Source: Amylostereum areolatum (lineage: Eukaryota > Basidiomycota > Agaricomycetes > Russulales > Stereaceae). Taken from it: a DNA stretch of 64,000 nt. The notes beneath the pieces were generated by a model, which was not told where the DNA came from, made no database searches, and saw nothing but the letters and a program-made list of their open reading frames with translations. A program made the translations under genes and the position numbers. The stretch lies in NCBI GenBank assembly GCA_012932865.1, contig SAXG01000014.1:890740-954739 (forward strand). Direction: 5' to 3'. Below, piece after piece: positions 45,816 to 56,800 of the stretch (within the stretch, counting starts at the first letter, position 1; each line of letters starts with the position of its first letter).

Positions 45816-48800
45816 TCACAGACAGTGAGGGGAGAGGAAAGGCGGGAGACGCGTAAGTACGTATCCCACCACGTGATCGTTCGAGCTCCGTTGGACAGCA
45901 GCGAGCCAGTGCTCCGGGCGATAGCAGTCCAGGAAGGTTGCCAAGCGGCTCACAGCAAAAGCAATGTCCGGACGGGTGGCCACGGCGACATACATGAGGT
46001 GGCCAACGAGGGAGCGATAAGGTGTGCGGGCAATCCATTCATCGTCGTCCCGAGAGAGGGGGAGACGCTTGTCGGGGCGTGTGAGTCTGTTGCCCGCAAT
46101 CATAGGTGTGTTGGCCGGGTGGGCGGCCTCTTGCCCAAAGGTGGTGATGATCCTGTCAATGAGCGCAGTCTGAGAGAGGGAAATGGTGCGGTCAGGGCGG
46201 TCGCGGGCGATGGCGATACCAAGGGCGAACTTCGCGGGACCAAGGTCGGAGATATCCCATCGAGAACGAAGGAGGATCTTGAAGCGATCCTGCTCTTTGA
46301 CCGAGCTTGCGGCCGAGATGATGTTGTCAACATGAATGGCGAACATAATCGTACCAGTCGCAGATTCGTGGCGATACACGCACCACTCACAGGGCAGCTG
46401 TCAGAAACGCAGTTTATGAGACCGATGAACCGCCTAAGTCGCGTCGATGGGAGGAGCGAGAAGAAAATAGATTCGAGAGTGCCGGGGTCTAGGGTAGTGC
46501 AATGTGCGCTACAGTACCGTATGACGAGATGGACAGTCTAGGGAAAAGGGAAGAGAAACACTGTCCTTATATACAAGTGGGTACGATGGTGCGATGCGAT
46601 GCAATAGTGGTGCGAGCGGGGGGAACAATAACAAAGGAGTCATGGGGCGGAGGACAAAGGTCCGGAGCAATGATGTCATAGATAAGGATGCGGAACCCCG
46701 CTCGGAAGTCCAGGCAATGACGTCGTTGAAGCATGTGATGCAAGGGAAAGTCATGTGCCGTGACGCGTCGCGTGTACGAGGTCTGCAAACGAAGAGAGAA
46801 ATGGAGCGATCCGTGACAGCAGCCGCTCGAACCCCCATGACGAGAGGGCTTCATGGAACGTCTTGTTCCAGATGCGGCTAGCCTGCTTCATTCCGTAGAT
46901 CCCCTTCATGAGCTTCCAAACCCAGTCCTCTTTTCCGACCTCTGCAAACCCAGGCGGCTGCTCCATGTACATCGTCTCCTCCTCAGGGAGAACACCGTGA
47001 AGGAAGGCGGTCTTGATATCGAACTGCTGAAGATCCCAGTCCTGAGATGCAGCGATGTGCATGATAGCTCGGAAGGACTCAAGTCGGGCGGTTGGGGCGG
47101 ACGTCTTCTCATAGTCGATGCCGTAACATTGCTCGTATCCCTTTGCAACGTACCGGACCTTGTGGCGAGTCACCGTGCCAAGGTCGTCCCGCTTCCGACG
47201 GCAGACAAGCTTCCCCTTCAAAGGGCGCTGCTCACGAGGAACCGCGGTCCGGGGAACGAGAGCAAAAACCTGTAGATCCTGCAGACTCTTGATCTCATCC
47301 CGGCCGCCAGCGATCCAAAGCTCCCGCTCAGGAGACTGCATGGCCTCCCCCCACGTTGGGTCGTCAGAAGTCTCCACATCCAGAGACCCATCATCCAGAG
47401 CAGCCAAGATGTCAAGGACCGGTGAAACCGTCGTCGAGACGTCGAGGGTGAGAGGAAAGAGGTCATGGGTCTCGCGCAGAGGTGCAAACTCAGCAAGGAA
47501 TGCAGTCGCAGTGTCATCCCGGTGCGCATCGCGCTCCTCCTGGCGGCGCAGCGCAGCTGCCGCATTCTCCTCTAGGACCTGCTGCAGTCGAGAGCTGGGC
47601 GCCAACCCGTCCCGGGTGACAACACGGGAGACGACAGTCGGCACGCGTCCAGAGCGGCGAAGCACCGGAGGCGGAGCCGCAGGTGGGGGAGGGGGTGAAA
47701 GTGCCGGCGACGGTAGTGGCAAGAGTGAAGAAAGCGCCGGCGATGGCAGCCGCGAGAGTGAAGTGGTATCGGGGGAAAGCAGAGCGGCAGGCAGGCGAAC
47801 CGGCGACGGACTTGGAGGTCTAGCAGGAATGGGAGAAGACAACGGCTCCAAGCCACAAGGAGCAGGCGACGGGGGTCCCAAAAAGGGGCCGAGAGGGAAT
47901 TCCGCGGGTGGGGGATCGTCGACAGTGTCGGCATTTCCGGGGGTGTCCCAAGATGGCGGAGATGAACCCATGGCCGAACCGGCGGTCTGACCAGGGTAGA
48001 GGCTGAGGGGCAAAGCGTCCAGATGTTCAACAAATGAAACATGAAAGGTAGTGTGGACGCGCCAAGTGGCTGGATCCCATATACGATATGCCTTTGACCG
48101 TGGGGCGTAGCCAATCATGATGCCAGGAATAGAGTGATGGCGAATCTTTGGGTTATGTCCAAGGACGAGCATGAACACCTGGCAACCAATCTCGCGGAGA
48201 TGAGAGAGAGAAGGTTTTCAGCCATGCCACGCCTCAAACGTCGTGTGACCCCCTAGAGACACAGAGGCAGTGAGGGTGGAAAGGTAAGCGGCGGTCTCGG
48301 TGAACTCGTCCCAGAGGTGCATAGGTGCGTTGCACGCGAGACGCATCGCCCGCGCTTTTCCCATGATGGTCCGATGCAGGCGTTCAGCACGACCATTCTG
48401 CGCGGATGTATACGGTGCGGTGAAGACATGATTGATCCCCTGCTCCCGACACCAATCGCGTGTCTGTTGTGAGTTGAGTTCGCCGTTGTCGGTGACGATG
48501 GTCCCGGGTTTTTCTCCGGTCTGTGCAGTGACAGAGAGCACCCACGCTACAAGCGCCTCAAATGCGTCCGACTTCCGTTTCAGGGAGATGCTCCAAGGGT
48601 GACTGGTGCAATCATCTATTATGTTCATGGAGTACAGCTTCCCTGACCGAGACACGACCGACATCGGACCACACAGGTCGATGAACACCCGCTCCAACCG
48701 CTTAGTAGCCCGAGGACCCTCCCGCACTTTTGGTACTGACAAGCGGATCTGTTTCCCAAGAACGCAAGCGTCACATTTAGGGGGCAGATGAGAGAGGTCA

Positions 48801-48994
48801 ACTGGCATACCGTCGGCAACACCGCTGCGTGCCATGCTGACAACAGTCTGAGCACTGGCATGGCCCAGACGGCGGTGCCATGTCTCGACATCAGCGACAT
48901 GGGCGGCGATGAAGGCACGGTGACCGGTGGTGGGAGCCGAGCAAGTGAGGGAGTATAGGTGGCATGTCGGTGAGACACGACCATGCACTGTCAA
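45816..48994 (-). pseudogene. Truncated Copia retrotransposon pol
   Basis: Minus-strand Copia polyprotein pieces. From the 5' side: GAG-pre-integrase (WHRRLGHASAQTVVSMARSG), then the integrase zinc site CDACVLGKQ and the core with Asp in FIDLCGPM and TDNGELNSQQ. After a frame break at about 48220 come QVFMLVLGHNPKIRHHS and the reverse transcriptase (FDIKTAFLHG, MEQPPGF). This is interrupted by a solo LTR at 46399-46818, after which FAIHVDNIISAAS, the catalytic region, continues; the usual motif there is V-D-D, so one aspartate is changed to asparagine. The end of RT/RNase H is missing beyond about 45890, as are gag and protease. No flanking LTR pair of its own was recognised. It is dead. Confidence 0.9.
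46399..46818 (-). mobile_element. Solo LTR (420 bp) inside the Copia pol
   Basis: On the minus strand it begins TGTCACGGATCGC and ends GTTTCTGACA, the TG..CA ends of an LTR, with TGTCA/TGACA inverted termini. The flanks are the same 5 bp, GCAGC on the plus strand, at 46394-46398 and 46819-46823. It has a TATATAAGG promoter box in its own direction near 46565. Skipping it and one copy of the duplication makes the Copia frame continuous. It arose by insertion of a whole element and later recombination between its two LTRs. Confidence 0.92.
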
Positions 48995-49971
48995 GCGAAA
49001 AGGGGGTTAAGGTCTTTTCGAAACTAAGTCAATCGGGTTTTCCTCTTTCCCGGATTTTCCTAGGTGTTCGAGTGAGGTTGTTGTAAGCGTCTACAAGGTT
49101 CGTGGTTGCTCGCACAACGTCAGAAGCCTGAGTACTACGCCTTCAGGGGTGTGTGTGAGGGGGGGGGAGGTAGGAGGAGCAACGCTAGACACCACTCTGG
49201 GTGGTCTAAACGAAACTTATGAGAGAAGCATTGGGGGTTATGCGTTTATTCGTGACACGGAGTAGGTACTACAGTAAGTAGCTACAAGGTGTATGAGAAC
49301 AGTGGGCTGGGGTTTCTAGAGTAAGCTACAGTAAGCTTTACAGTAGGGCGTGTATGTGGGGTCTGTCTCGGTGGCAGTCTCTCTCTTTTCTCTTCCACTC
49401 AGCTCTCCTTAAATACCTCTTTGCCCTTTGTTTGTTCATGCATTGGATCGACTGTGCAATGGACTGTGCGCACAGTCAATGAACTGTGCATTCTGTCTAG
49501 TGACTGTGCATTCTGTCATGGATGACTGAGTGCACAGTCACTTGACTGTGCATTGATCGGATGACTGAGCGCACAGTCAGCACGACTGTGTCACTTTGGG
49601 CTAGGAGGACTTGAGGGACGGATTGCTGTAGCTCTGGATAGAATAGGTAGAGATAACAGGTAAAGAGGGGGATCAACAATCATCATGCAGGTATACGTAC
49701 AGGCAGGCGTTTAGGAACATATCATGGAGAAGGGGGGGTGGTGATAGTAGCGATAGCGGAGACCAAGGGATATCAGAACGGGAAGACAATGGTAAGCAAC
49801 GTGGGGAATGGGAGACAAGCGGCATAGGTAGGACAAAGGTAACGGGTCATTCCGACGGGGCGATACAAGATAACCTGTGACAACATGGAGGGCAATAGAA
49901 AAAGTGAAGTGGAGAATGTGCAGGTAACAGCAGGAAGACGACCGTCTTCCCACTAGCCTAGCTGCTCTCAC
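48995..49971. other. Unassigned sequence between Copia remnant and host-like gene
   Basis: The Copia reading frame stops abruptly near 48990, where plus-strand TGTCAAGCG begins. This could be the edge of another LTR, but I could not find its other end. A CTTAAATACC box lies at about 49416. The rest has no gene. Confidence 0.4.
49446..49600. repeat. Cluster of GACTGTGCA / TGCACAGTC words
   Basis: About ten copies of ACTGTGCA or its complement TGCACAGT, in both orientations, lie within about 150 bp, spaced 10-20 bp apart. Many overlap to form short palindromes such as TGTGCGCACA. This is dense for a random stretch. Confidence 0.7.
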
Positions 49972-51100
49972 TTACTGGCGTAAGTATAACCCTTCACTCC
50001 GCCATTTCTCTATGGCTGCGGCCCTTTCCTGCACCTCGTGCGAGATCTGGTAAGCCGACACCTCGCGCGCCTCCGCAATCAGCTTGTAGAGCGACTGCTC
50101 TACTGCTGAGTAGGAGAACGGATAGATGGCATGGCGCGCGTGGGCCAGATACTCCACCACGTCGCTAAGCGGCCCCCAGGGCTCCTCTGTCAGCATAGGT
50201 GTCAGGTTTCCCCACTCGGGGAATACAAAGACGGAGTAACCTTCATGCCCTACAACATGGTGCAACATGGCAGGAAGGTGGGCGTCCACGATGCGAGCGA
50301 TGTTCTTGGCGACGAGAGAGGGAGGGGCGATGAGGGTGCCGAGGCGGAGGTTGAACACCCAATACCAGTCCGCAGCGATGGAGGAAGAAGTAGGAATTTT
50401 TGGGCTAAGCGGGAGGGCCCAGTTGACGTTGCAGATAATAAAGACTATCATCGCTGTGCGGGTCAGCACGAGTTTGGCACGAGGGGAGGGGTGACGTACG
50501 GGCGTAGGCGTGGTTGCGTACCCATCCCACGTAGATGGTGCTCTGGCCGTCGCTCCCTAGACACTCGCCCACCGTCGCGTAGTAGCGATATCCCGTCTCC
50601 GTTGCCGCCTCCACCAGCATTGAGGGGCCAACCTGTTGCGCCTTCCCTTCAATGATCCATACCCCATTCACCTCCGAGGGACCCTTGAATGGGTCAGGGG
50701 CCCACCCTTGGTTCAGGATCCCGTTGGCCGCCAACCAGTGTGGGTGGGAGACATTGTCCTTGACCAACCTGGCGATCGTCGTGGCACGGACGGGCGCTCT
50801 GGCATCCTGTAGGTCGTATTGCGGCATAGACGGGGTAGCGTTGGAGCGACGGGCTAACTGCAAGGTGACGATAGGGTTGTAGATGATGTCGCTAGTCGGC
50901 GGGTTGTTCAAGCATATGCGGGTGTCGAGGATGCGCGCTGGTGCGTAGGGGTCGGGGTCGCTCGTGAGGGATGTGGCCAGAGGGGGAGAGGGAGAACGTG
51001 ACTGGGCAAGGCATACACCATCGGCGAGTTGCATGCCGCTAGACTCCGTGGAATGGTCAGAGGCATCGAGGTGATTGGTGGGGAGGGAGTCATTATTCAT
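49972..51100 (-). CDS. Unknown 360-aa protein next to the Gypsy LTR
   Basis: Two exons (51100-50500 and 50453-49972; intron 46 bp) join in phase. The protein has no motif that I can name. Ordered-looking parts are ICLNNPPTSDIIYNPIVTLQ, then VNGVWIIEGKAQQVGPSMLV, then YYATVGECLGSDGQSTIYVG. In exon 2 they are AADWYWVFNLRLGTLIAPPS and GHEGYSVFVFPEWGNLTPML. The start codon lies only 11 bp from the Gypsy 5' LTR, so the gene's natural upstream region has been separated from it. The ATG may therefore not be the original start. It may be a host gene or an expanded family of unknown role. Confidence 0.65.
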
Positions 51101-51110
51101 GGTGCGTCGG

Positions 51111-51648
51111 TGTTACAACTTGTCCAAGGTACTTCATTTTCCATTGCCTTATTAGGAAGGACGTCGCTGAACGACGGACTACGACTGTGCCCCAGTTCGT
51201 AACCGTCTCAACGACGCGACGACGACAGTGCCACAGATCGTCACCATCCCGACGACAGTGCCACAGATCGTCACCGTCTCAACGGCATAGCCGCGACGGT
51301 GCCACAGTCTTATCCCCGTAGATACTTGATGCGACCGTCGCCCAATGTACATATATTTACTCGACCTCCTTTCTTATAAAAGGAGGCTCATCGAACGAGC
51401 CATTCCCCAGCTCGTTCTCTTTGTAAATACAGGACTGTTCTAAATAGAACCTCCTCTTAAAACTACTAAAGAGAGCATAAAGTAACTAAGTCGAAAGCTC
51501 GCCTAAGTCTTCTGTGAAGACTTACTGCTTCGCTTATCGACCTCTAACTTCGTATAGCCGAGACGTCTGGATCACCTGATCCCACCTCTCATCCACACGA
51601 GTACTGTAGCCTGAGCCGCTTGTCACGTGATAAGGACCGTCCTTAACA
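51111..51648 (+). repeat. Gypsy 5' LTR
   Basis: 538 bp, TG..CA ends. It has a TATAAAA box at 51375-51381 inside TTCTTATAAAAGGAGG and a tandem repeat of GTGCCACAGATCGTCACC upstream of it. Confidence 0.95.
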
Positions 51649-52459
51649 CTAGAACGAGCTCTCCTCTACACTAGCTCACCCTACAGTTTGGCGCAGAGCG
51701 TCAAACGAAACATCCACCACGGAGTCAGCGGAACAACCCGCTGAAAAAAGACCATCAGATTTTGAGATCCCTCAACTCCAATCAAACTGCAGTCGAGACT
51801 TCCCTAACGGAAACGAAGATCATCGCTGGACATTTGACCCCTATCATCTCCTTTTCTACTACGATGGAACCCTCGTCGCGAAAGAAAGCAAAGGAACATA
51901 CGCATACCAGTGGAACCCGCCCATATACAGATACAACCTTCCTCCAGCAGCAGAATACTTCAAAGATAGATCCAAAAGAGAAAGGGAAGACGGAACCTAC
52001 GACAACTCACATTGGAAGCGCCCAGATTATTCAAGACCTCATATCGGGCCCCTCTCATCAGAAGAACTCTGGAAACACCCGGACGCACAGAAAGTCGAAG
52101 AGAAACCTTACACCGGGAATATTAAGGACTACTGGGAATTTGATCCCGATACCGACACAACCGATACGACAGCCGAACCACAGAACCCTCAAACCGAACT
52201 CCAGCATCCTCAAGAACCCGCAGCAAGTACACAGCCTCCAGAAGAAACCGCGCCAGAACCTAAGAGAACTGTATCAAGCCCCCAAATTAAGTCCGATTCC
52301 GGAGGAAGTCGAGAAAGCAGCCCAGCGAGCGCAACAGAAGCGGAAAAACATACAGAAGAATCAACAAGATCTCCATCAGTTAAATCAGACAAAGATATCT
52401 TCGAAACCAGAAAAGGAAGACAAGGAAATCTATTCGGAAGACCAGGGAACGTCACGACA

Positions 52460-53779
52460 ATGGGAGACGCTACCACCTCGATACCCAACCCCGCCGCCAC
52501 ACTTAGCAATGTCCCCCCTGGAGAAACTAATATACCGCTCCAGACGCCTGCAACTCCAACACCAGCCGATCCCGCGAAACCGGGACATAAGGCTCGATTC
52601 CCCATAGGATTCAGTTTAGGCGAACCAAGAGGATGGAAAGTACCATCGCCGCAACCATCAACACATTCCGACCGATCGGCTGATAATGAGAAAGGAAAAA
52701 AGGTTCAGGACTATGTATTCGGAAGAGGAGCAACCGCAGACCTTCCGGAAGGACCGAGACATCCACCGTGGCATTCACCGCCAGGAGGAACAGGAACAAT
52801 CGGATCTAAACCCGAAGACAAAGACAAAGGATTCAAACTGAACGCACTAGGAGTATACGACGGAAGAGACCGAGCGAAGGCAGCAAAGTTCATCGAACAA
52901 TGCGTACTTCGCTTCATAGCATTCCCCAACGCATACAAAACCAACATGCGTAAGATAACCTTTGTACTCTCGCATCTCACCGATGGACCTGCCCTTCACT
53001 GGGCGTCCCTCTTGATAAGTAAAATCGATAAGATACGAGATCAAGGCATAGATCCGGAAATACATCTTCCATGGACGAGATTCCGCGACTATTTCTTAGA
53101 AACCTTTGGAGAAATAGACCCCGGAAGAGACGCTAGATTCAACATACAGCGCCTGGAACAAGGCACTATGGAAACCAAAGATTACATCACGGTCTTTAGA
53201 GACTATGCTATGGAAGCCGGTTACGATCATAAAGCATTGATCGACCAATTCAAGAGAGGACTGCGCAACGACATAGTAGTCGAGATCCTCAAGAGAGATC
53301 ACATCTCGAACGATATCGACGAATGGTATGCACTTGCACTGCGCATCGATAATAACTGGCGAGAAGCTCAAGCATTCCAACGGCATTATACGAGACCAAT
53401 GAACCCAACTAGCGACCTCACCCTCCTATACAAGAAACCACAGGTGTACGTTCCATTCCGAAGAGGAAACGGGAATAAAGGGAACGTTACCACCGCCAGA
53501 GCCACTCAGACCGGAAACAGCGGCCGAAACTTCAGACGCCTTACCCCGCAAGAACGTACCGAACTCCAGAAGTCAGGATCATGCTTCTACTGCCGGAAGC
53601 CAGGACACATCTCCAGGAACTGCCCAGAGAAACGTACACAAACGACGATCAATGCACGAACGACGAATCTAACAGAAGAAGAATCCCCGATTGATCAGAT
53701 CACCAAGCTTGTGAACAAGATGGACAGTGAAACATTCGCGCGCACTGCCAACATGTTCAAAGACAATCAGGGTTTTTGA
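52460..53779 (+). CDS. Gypsy Gag with CCHC zinc knuckle
   Basis: From the first ATG the protein has 439 aa. It contains the retrotransposon gag core (FIEQCVLRFIAFPNAYKTNM, then GPALHWASLLISK and FRDYFLETFGE) and near the end the zinc knuckle CFYCRKPGHISRNC, which packages element RNA. The same frame is open for 269 more codons upstream, back to 51653, without any ATG. That part reads as ordinary Gag-like text (RWTFDPYHLLFYYDGTLVAK and HWKRPDYSRP), so the true start may be a lost ATG, a non-AUG codon or an upstream spliced exon. The stop TGA follows directly on a frameshift heptamer. Confidence 0.88.
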   Translation: MGDATTSIPNPAATLSNVPPGETNIPLQTPATPTPADPAKPGHKARFPIGFSLGEPRGWKVPSPQPSTHSDRSADNEKGKKVQDYVFGRGATADLPEGPRHPPWHSPPGGTGTIGSKPEDKDKGFKLNALGVYDGRDRAKAAKFIEQCVLRFIAFPNAYKTNMRKITFVLSHLTDGPALHWASLLISKIDKIRDQGIDPEIHLPWTRFRDYFLETFGEIDPGRDARFNIQRLEQGTMETKDYITVFRDYAMEAGYDHKALIDQFKRGLRNDIVVEILKRDHISNDIDEWYALALRIDNNWREAQAFQRHYTRPMNPTSDLTLLYKKPQVYVPFRRGNGNKGNVTTARATQTGNSGRNFRRLTPQERTELQKSGSCFYCRKPGHISRNCPEKRTQTTINARTTNLTEEESPIDQITKLVNKMDSETFARTANMFKDNQGF

Positions 53780-53811
53780 ATTGTCCTTCAACCGCGGCTG
53801 TTGAAAGGACA
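53770..53811 (+). promoter_or_regulatory. Programmed -1 frameshift signal between gag and pol
   Basis: The gag end reads CAG GGT TTT TGA. G-GGT-TTT (53770-53776) is a canonical X-XXY-YYZ slippery heptamer in the zero frame, followed at once by the gag stop. Five bases on, 53782-53792 and 53800-53811 pair as an 11-bp stem (one bulged A) with a 7-nt loop. The -1 frame after the slip is exactly the pol frame, which opens at 53776. Confidence 0.82.
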
Positions 53812-56800
53812 CAGACAATGAACTTTTCAAATCAATCTCCTGTGCAGGAAACAGGAGATGACGTAAATAGAACAGTGTATATAAGGTCGTACCAAGACGG
53901 AGCAACGCACGCTCCATCAATTCATATACCTGTTATGTTTCATGGAAAGTTCCGTAAAGCCGCAGCAAAAGCGCTATTGGATAGCGGAGCAAGCAGCACT
54001 CTGATCCATCCAGATTTCGTACGAAGACACAAGATGAATCTGATCCAACTTAAGAAACCGATACCGATATACAACGTCGACGGATCTCGAAACACTCTGG
54101 GAGAGATCAAACAAAAGGTATACCTTCCGATGACGATGGAAGGAATCAACGGAGAAATTCACCGCGAAAGCCTAGGACTATTTGTCACAGCCCTAGGAGG
54201 AGACGAAGTAATCTTAGGAACCCCTTGGCTTAAAAAACACAACCCTAGCATCGATTGGAGAAAGAGACAGATTACACTGCAGACATGTCCAGGTACGTGC
54301 TCCACTACGAGTAAAACAATGACCGTCCAAGGAAAGGACGAACCCTTTCTACCATCATTCGAAGAACAGAAGGCAAACTATCACACAATGATAGAGGAAC
54401 AAGAAGATTCTGAAATCGATTCCGATCTCATCGAGATCAAGACGATCAGAACGTTCCATGGAAAGACTGACGTAGAAACAATGCCGATTGCAGAAGAAAC
54501 AAACGAACCCGGTATTTGGATAACAGCAAGAGCAACCAAGGCACAAGAACTCGCAGAAAGAGCGGCCATAGGAGAGAAGAAGAAGACACTCGATGAGATG
54601 ATTCCATCTAGTTACAAACAGTATCAGAAGGTGTTCGAAAAGAAAGCGTCGGAACGCTTTCCAATCAGCAGACCTTGGGATCACGCGATAGACCTGACTG
54701 AAGGATGGAAACCTCGAAATTGCAAAGTGTACCCAATGACGGTACCAGAACGGAAGGAACTGGACACATTCATAGATGAACATCTACGAAAAGGGTACAT
54801 CCGAGAATCAAAATCAGAGATATCATCGCCGTTCTTCTTTATCAAGAAGAAAGACGGATCTCTTCGACCAGTGCAGGACTATCGCTATCTTAACTCGATC
54901 ACGGTCAAAAATGAATACCCGATACCGCTCATCTCAGATCTCATCGACAAATTAAAAGGCGCTAAGATCTTCTCAAAGCTCGATCTCCGATGGGGATACA
55001 ACAATGTTCGGATCAAAGAAGGAGACCAATGGAAAGCTGCGTTCAAAACAAATAGAGGCCTTTTCGAACCAATGGTAATGTTCTTCGGACTAACCAACTC
55101 ACCCGCAACATTCCAAGCAATGATGAACGCACTGTTCAAAGAATTAATAGACACAGGAAAAATGGTGGTCTATATGGATGACATATTGATATTTACAGAA
55201 ACACTCGACGAACATAGGAAACTGATGAAAGAAGCCCTCCAACTTCTAGAACGAAACGATCTATTCCTGAAACCAGAGAAGTGCTTCTTCGAACAACCAT
55301 CGATTGAATACCTAGGCGTGATAATCACGCACAACAAGGTACAGATGGACCCGGTCAAAGTCCAAGGGCTAGCCGAATGGCCCACACCGAGGAAAGTAAA
55401 AGAAGTTCAATCATTCCTCGGATTTGGAAATTTCTATCGACGCTTCATCAAAGACTATTCTAAGATCGCCAGACCCCTATTCCAGCTCACAAAGAAAGAC
55501 CACGAATGGAACTGGACGGCCGAATGTGAACGTACCTTCGAAAGACTGAAACGAGAATTCACATCGTCCCCAATCTTAGTCATGCCCGATGAAAATAAAC
55601 CATTCCGCATAGAGAGTGACGCCTCCGATTTTGCGTACGGAGCTATCCTATCGCAGCCAGATGAGATCGAAAGATGGCATCCGGTCGCGTACCTATCCAA
55701 ATCACTATCTCCCGCGGAACAGAATTACGAGATATACGACAAAGAACTCTTAGGAGTAGTGAAAGCCTTAGAACACTGGCGACACTATCTAGAAGGAGCG
55801 AACCACAAAGTCGAAATCTGGACAGATCATAAAAATCTAGAATACTTCACAACAGCTCAGAAACTCAATCGACGACAAGCACGATGGAGCTTGTATCTGT
55901 CCCGTTTCGACTACACCTTGGTACACAAACCAGGAAGTACAAACAAGGCAGATGGACTTTCTAGAAGACCAGATCATAAGGAAGACATTCCAGACAACGA
56001 CGACCGCATCCTGCTTCACCCTTCGGTTTTCAGGGCTAGAGCCACCGGAAGAGGAACAGTCGAAGCAGTCGGAGACAAAGAACTTCTCAAAGAACTAAGA
56101 AACTTCTCACACCTAGATGATGAAGTTTGGACAGCATTAGATACAATCAAAAGATCGGGACCACGCACCCTCGCAAAAGGAATTGAAGATTGGAACTTCG
56201 AGAACGATCTGATCATCAGAAAAGGAAAGATCTATGTGCCACAGAATCTCGAACTTAGACGCATGATCCTAAAATCGCATCATGATCTGGAAACGATTGG
56301 ACATCCAGGCGAAATGAAAACTCTGGAGCTGGTACAAAGAAACTTTTGGTGGCCAAAGATGATTTCCTTCGTAAAAGGTTATGTTCAAGGATGTCCCGTA
56401 TGCCAGTCAACAAAGAATGTCACACATCCGGCAAAACATCCATTACAACCTACGGAAATACCAGAACGACCATGGGAAACAATCACATCAGATTTTATTA
56501 CAGATCTTCCGATCTCCAACGGATTCGATTCGATCAACGTAGTCGTCGACAGGTTCACCAAAACCGCAGTATTCACGCCGTGCCTAAAGACGATCAACGC
56601 AGAAGAAACAGCTGATCTTCTGATCGACAATGTTTACAGACGATTTGGGCTATGGAAAAGAATGATATCGGACAGAGGCCCTCAATTCGCATCCAAAGTA
56701 TTCCAATCCATCTGCGAAAGCCTCGGAGTTATCTCGTCGCTCAGTACAGCGTATCATCCCCAAACGGATGGCGAAACAGAAAGAGTGAATCAAGAATTAG

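Noticed and set aside
51762..52607. 281-codon open frame overlapping the gag start
   Set aside because: Starts at a TTG and lies in a different frame from the Gag knuckle and core; the Gag frame gives better protein text over the same stretch.
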